Source of the DNA: JBEIDK01 sp040383485
GTDB lineage: Bacteria; Bacteroidota; Bacteroidia; UBA4408
Length of the DNA stretch: 8,621 bases
NCBI GenBank assembly: GCA_040383485.1
Contig: JBEIDK010000137.1
Coordinates: forward strand, 1 to 8,621
Reading direction: 5' to 3'
Of the stretch, positions 7,594-8,621 are shown piece after piece. Under the pieces are notes generated by a model. It saw nothing but the letters and a program-made list of their open reading frames with translations. It was not told the DNA's origin and ran no database searches. Position 1 is the stretch's first letter. The number at the start of each line of letters is the position of its first letter. A program made the translations under genes and the position numbers.

Positions 7594-7617
7594 GAAAATA
7601 AATTAATTATTTTCAAT
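7591..7617. other. 11-bp inverted repeat spanning the regulator's stop codon
   Basis: ATTGAAAATAA (7591-7601) and TTATTTTCAAT (7607-7617) are perfect inverted repeats with a 5-nt spacer. The right arm contains the TGA stop (7613-7615). The left arm shares 3 nt with the terminator stem, so the full forms of the two hairpins cannot exist together. It may protect the mRNA end, bind a protein, or be chance in AT-rich DNA. Confidence 0.45.
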
Positions 7618-8260
7618 ATCCTTTTTTTAATGCGAATGCAATTATTTCAGCAATATTTTTTGTCCCGATTTTACTATAAATGTGTTTTTTGTGAGTAGCT
7701 ACAGTTGAAGGCTCAACATTTAAAAAACTAGCAATTTCTGATGTTGTATTCCCATTTTTAATTAGACTTAAAACTCTAAGTTGTTGCATTGTAAAGCTAA
7801 TTTTATCTTCTGTGTTTACATTAACTTCATTAATTTTTTTATCAGAATGCCTTGGTTTATAAAGTTCCTTAATTTCTTCTGGGAAATATGGGTCTCCGCC
7901 TAAAACACATTCTATGGCTTCGTAATATCCTTGATGATTGCAGTTTTTTTGAACAAAGCCATTTGCACCATGTATCATCATTGAAAGCAGAAATATTGGT
8001 TCTTTTTGAGTTGACGTTAGAATAATTTTTACATTATTGTATTTTCTTTTAATGATTTGGGTTGCTTCAATACCGTCAATTAATGGCATACCAATGTCCA
8101 TAATTATTACTTCGGCAGGCTCCTTTTCATGTATTTGTAATACTTCACCTCCATTTTCGGCTATTGTAACTTTAATAATAGGATAAACTTTTCTGATTTC
8201 AGTTTCAATTTGCAGACAAGTTTCGGTATGATTGTCAGCAATAATAATGTGTTTAGGCAT
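7613..8260 (-). CDS. LuxR/NarL-family response regulator
   Basis: The 215-residue product has the usual length and layout of a NarL-type transcription regulator. Residues 1-125 are a receiver domain: acidic pocket at D9 (followed by N10 where many relatives have a second acid), phosphoacceptor D55 in VIIMDIGMP, the conserved hydroxyl at T82 in IILTST, and K105 in GFVQK. A charged linker spans about 130-152. Residues about 155-215 are a LuxR helix-turn-helix (FTMQQLRVLSLIKNGNTTSEIA, then VEPSTVATHKKHIYSKIGTKN). It is expected to be phosphorylated by a histidine kinase and to bind DNA as a dimer, but no kinase is in the window. The ATG at 8260 gives a complete receiver start (MPKHIIIADNH). The leader is A-rich without Shine-Dalgarno. 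Its targets are unknown; the T9SS genes immediately downstream on the same strand are the nearest candidates. Confidence 0.93.
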   Translation of the reverse strand: MPKHIIIADNHTETCLQIETEIRKVYPIIKVTIAENGGEVLQIHEKEPAEVIIMDIGMPLIDGIEATQIIKRKYNNVKIILTSTQKEPIFLLSMMIHGANGFVQKNCNHQGYYEAIECVLGGDPYFPEEIKELYKPRHSDKKINEVNVNTEDKISFTMQQLRVLSLIKNGNTTSEIASFLNVEPSTVATHKKHIYSKIGTKNIAEIIAFALKKGY

Positions 8261-8336
8261 AGAGTTTTATTTTACATGGGTCATTTTAAGGTTAATAGTG
8301 AACTTGTCGAAAAGGCAAGAAGGGTTTTGCGGCTGG

Positions 8337-8408
8337 AAAATTTTAGCTGTTTAAAATTTTGCATGTGTAATTGTTTCATATTTTTTTCAAAGCTAATACA
8401 AAATTTTA
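8337..8408. promoter_or_regulatory. Repeated AAAATTTTA sites upstream of the regulator
   Basis: AAAATTTTA (8337-8345) and its reverse complement TAAAATTTT (8352-8360) form a 9-bp inverted repeat with a 6-nt spacer, and AAAATTTTA recurs at 8400-8408. They flank a TAnnTTTG-like box and lie 77-150 bp before the regulator's ATG, where autoregulatory sites would be expected. The motif is low in complexity, so chance is a real alternative. Confidence 0.35.
8388..8395 (-). promoter_or_regulatory. Candidate -7 promoter box for the response regulator
   Basis: Read on the minus strand the bases are TAGCTTTG, matching the TAnnTTTG consensus. This would give a leader of about 120 nt. No TTG -33 element is found 17-22 bp further upstream, so this rests on a single short match. 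Confidence 0.3.
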
Positions 8409-8514
8409 AAGTGCTAAAATGTGCGTTGGCAAAGCGTGGGGTTTTCGTCATAGGTACTTTTTAGATTTGGGATGTCGTTGCGAGTGTGTCATTGGTTGCG
8501 TACAACGCTCGGCA

Positions 8515-8621
8515 GATTTGCGAAGTGGCGATATTCGAAGGTCTGCACTTTCAAGTTACCACGAAGGTAAGAATGAAAACGGAACTTGCAAGTACGCTGT
8601 GGCCTCGCCATTTTGCAAATG
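8515..8621. repeat. Long imperfect nested hairpin at the right edge
   Basis: Three nested arms are seen. The outer arms 8515-8530 and 8606-8621 pair at 15 of 16 positions, counting two wobbles. The middle arms 8545-8557 and 8583-8595 pair at 11 of 13. The inner TTACC/GGTAA (8556-8560, 8566-8570) closes a 5-nt loop. The segment is less AT-rich than its surroundings and has no reading frame of interest. It resembles the long folded intergenic repeats dispersed in many Bacteroidota genomes, and in general form the long attC sites of integron cassettes. It may continue past the window edge. Confidence 0.5.

Noticed and set aside
8210..8464. Plus-strand open frame of 84 codons
   Set aside because: It begins inside the response regulator on the opposite strand and has a composition typical of antisense shadow translation.
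1..8621. CRISPR array, tRNA, rRNA, transposase or defence genes
   Set aside because: None was seen on either strand: no regularly spaced repeats with unique spacers, no cloverleaf sequence and no matching protein motifs.

Overview
The window looks like chromosomal DNA of a Bacteroidota bacterium, probably a free-living or environmental one. It is AT-rich. Both large genes encode exported proteins ending in a type IX secretion system (T9SS, Por secretion) type A sorting domain. The start codons are preceded by A-rich leaders without clear Shine-Dalgarno sequences, and the best promoter-like elements fit the Bacteroidota -7 consensus TAnnTTTG. These assignments come from reading the sequence; no database search was possible.

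Layout, left to right. Positions 3-254 (+) hold the C-terminal end of a small membrane protein cut by the window edge. Positions 255-796 carry no convincing gene but several short direct and inverted repeats. All remaining genes lie on the minus strand. In transcription order they are: a LuxR/NarL-type response regulator (8260 to 7613); a strong terminator; an AT-rich regulatory interval of about 445 bp with palindromes and a promoter candidate; a 1511-residue T9SS-exported protein (7096 to 2561) with an apparent beta-propeller, parallel beta-helix, helical region and sorting domain; a perfect 13-bp terminator hairpin; and a 567-residue T9SS-exported protein with about four propeller-like repeats (2500 to 797). 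The right edge (about 8515-8621) is a long imperfect hairpin resembling a dispersed intergenic repeat.

Possible joint function (inference). The regulator has no histidine kinase in view. It sits upstream of a gene whose candidate promoter has a -7 box, no recognisable -33 box and a near-perfect palindrome where an activator would bind. A plausible reading is a regulator-controlled cell-surface module with two secreted proteins, the second expressed only by read-through of a terminator placed 17 nt before its start codon. Nothing here proves that link, and no defence system, CRISPR array, RNA gene or transposase is visible. The most interesting parts are the 1511-residue architecture with its unusually long pre-signal extension, and the layered regulatory DNA in front of it.
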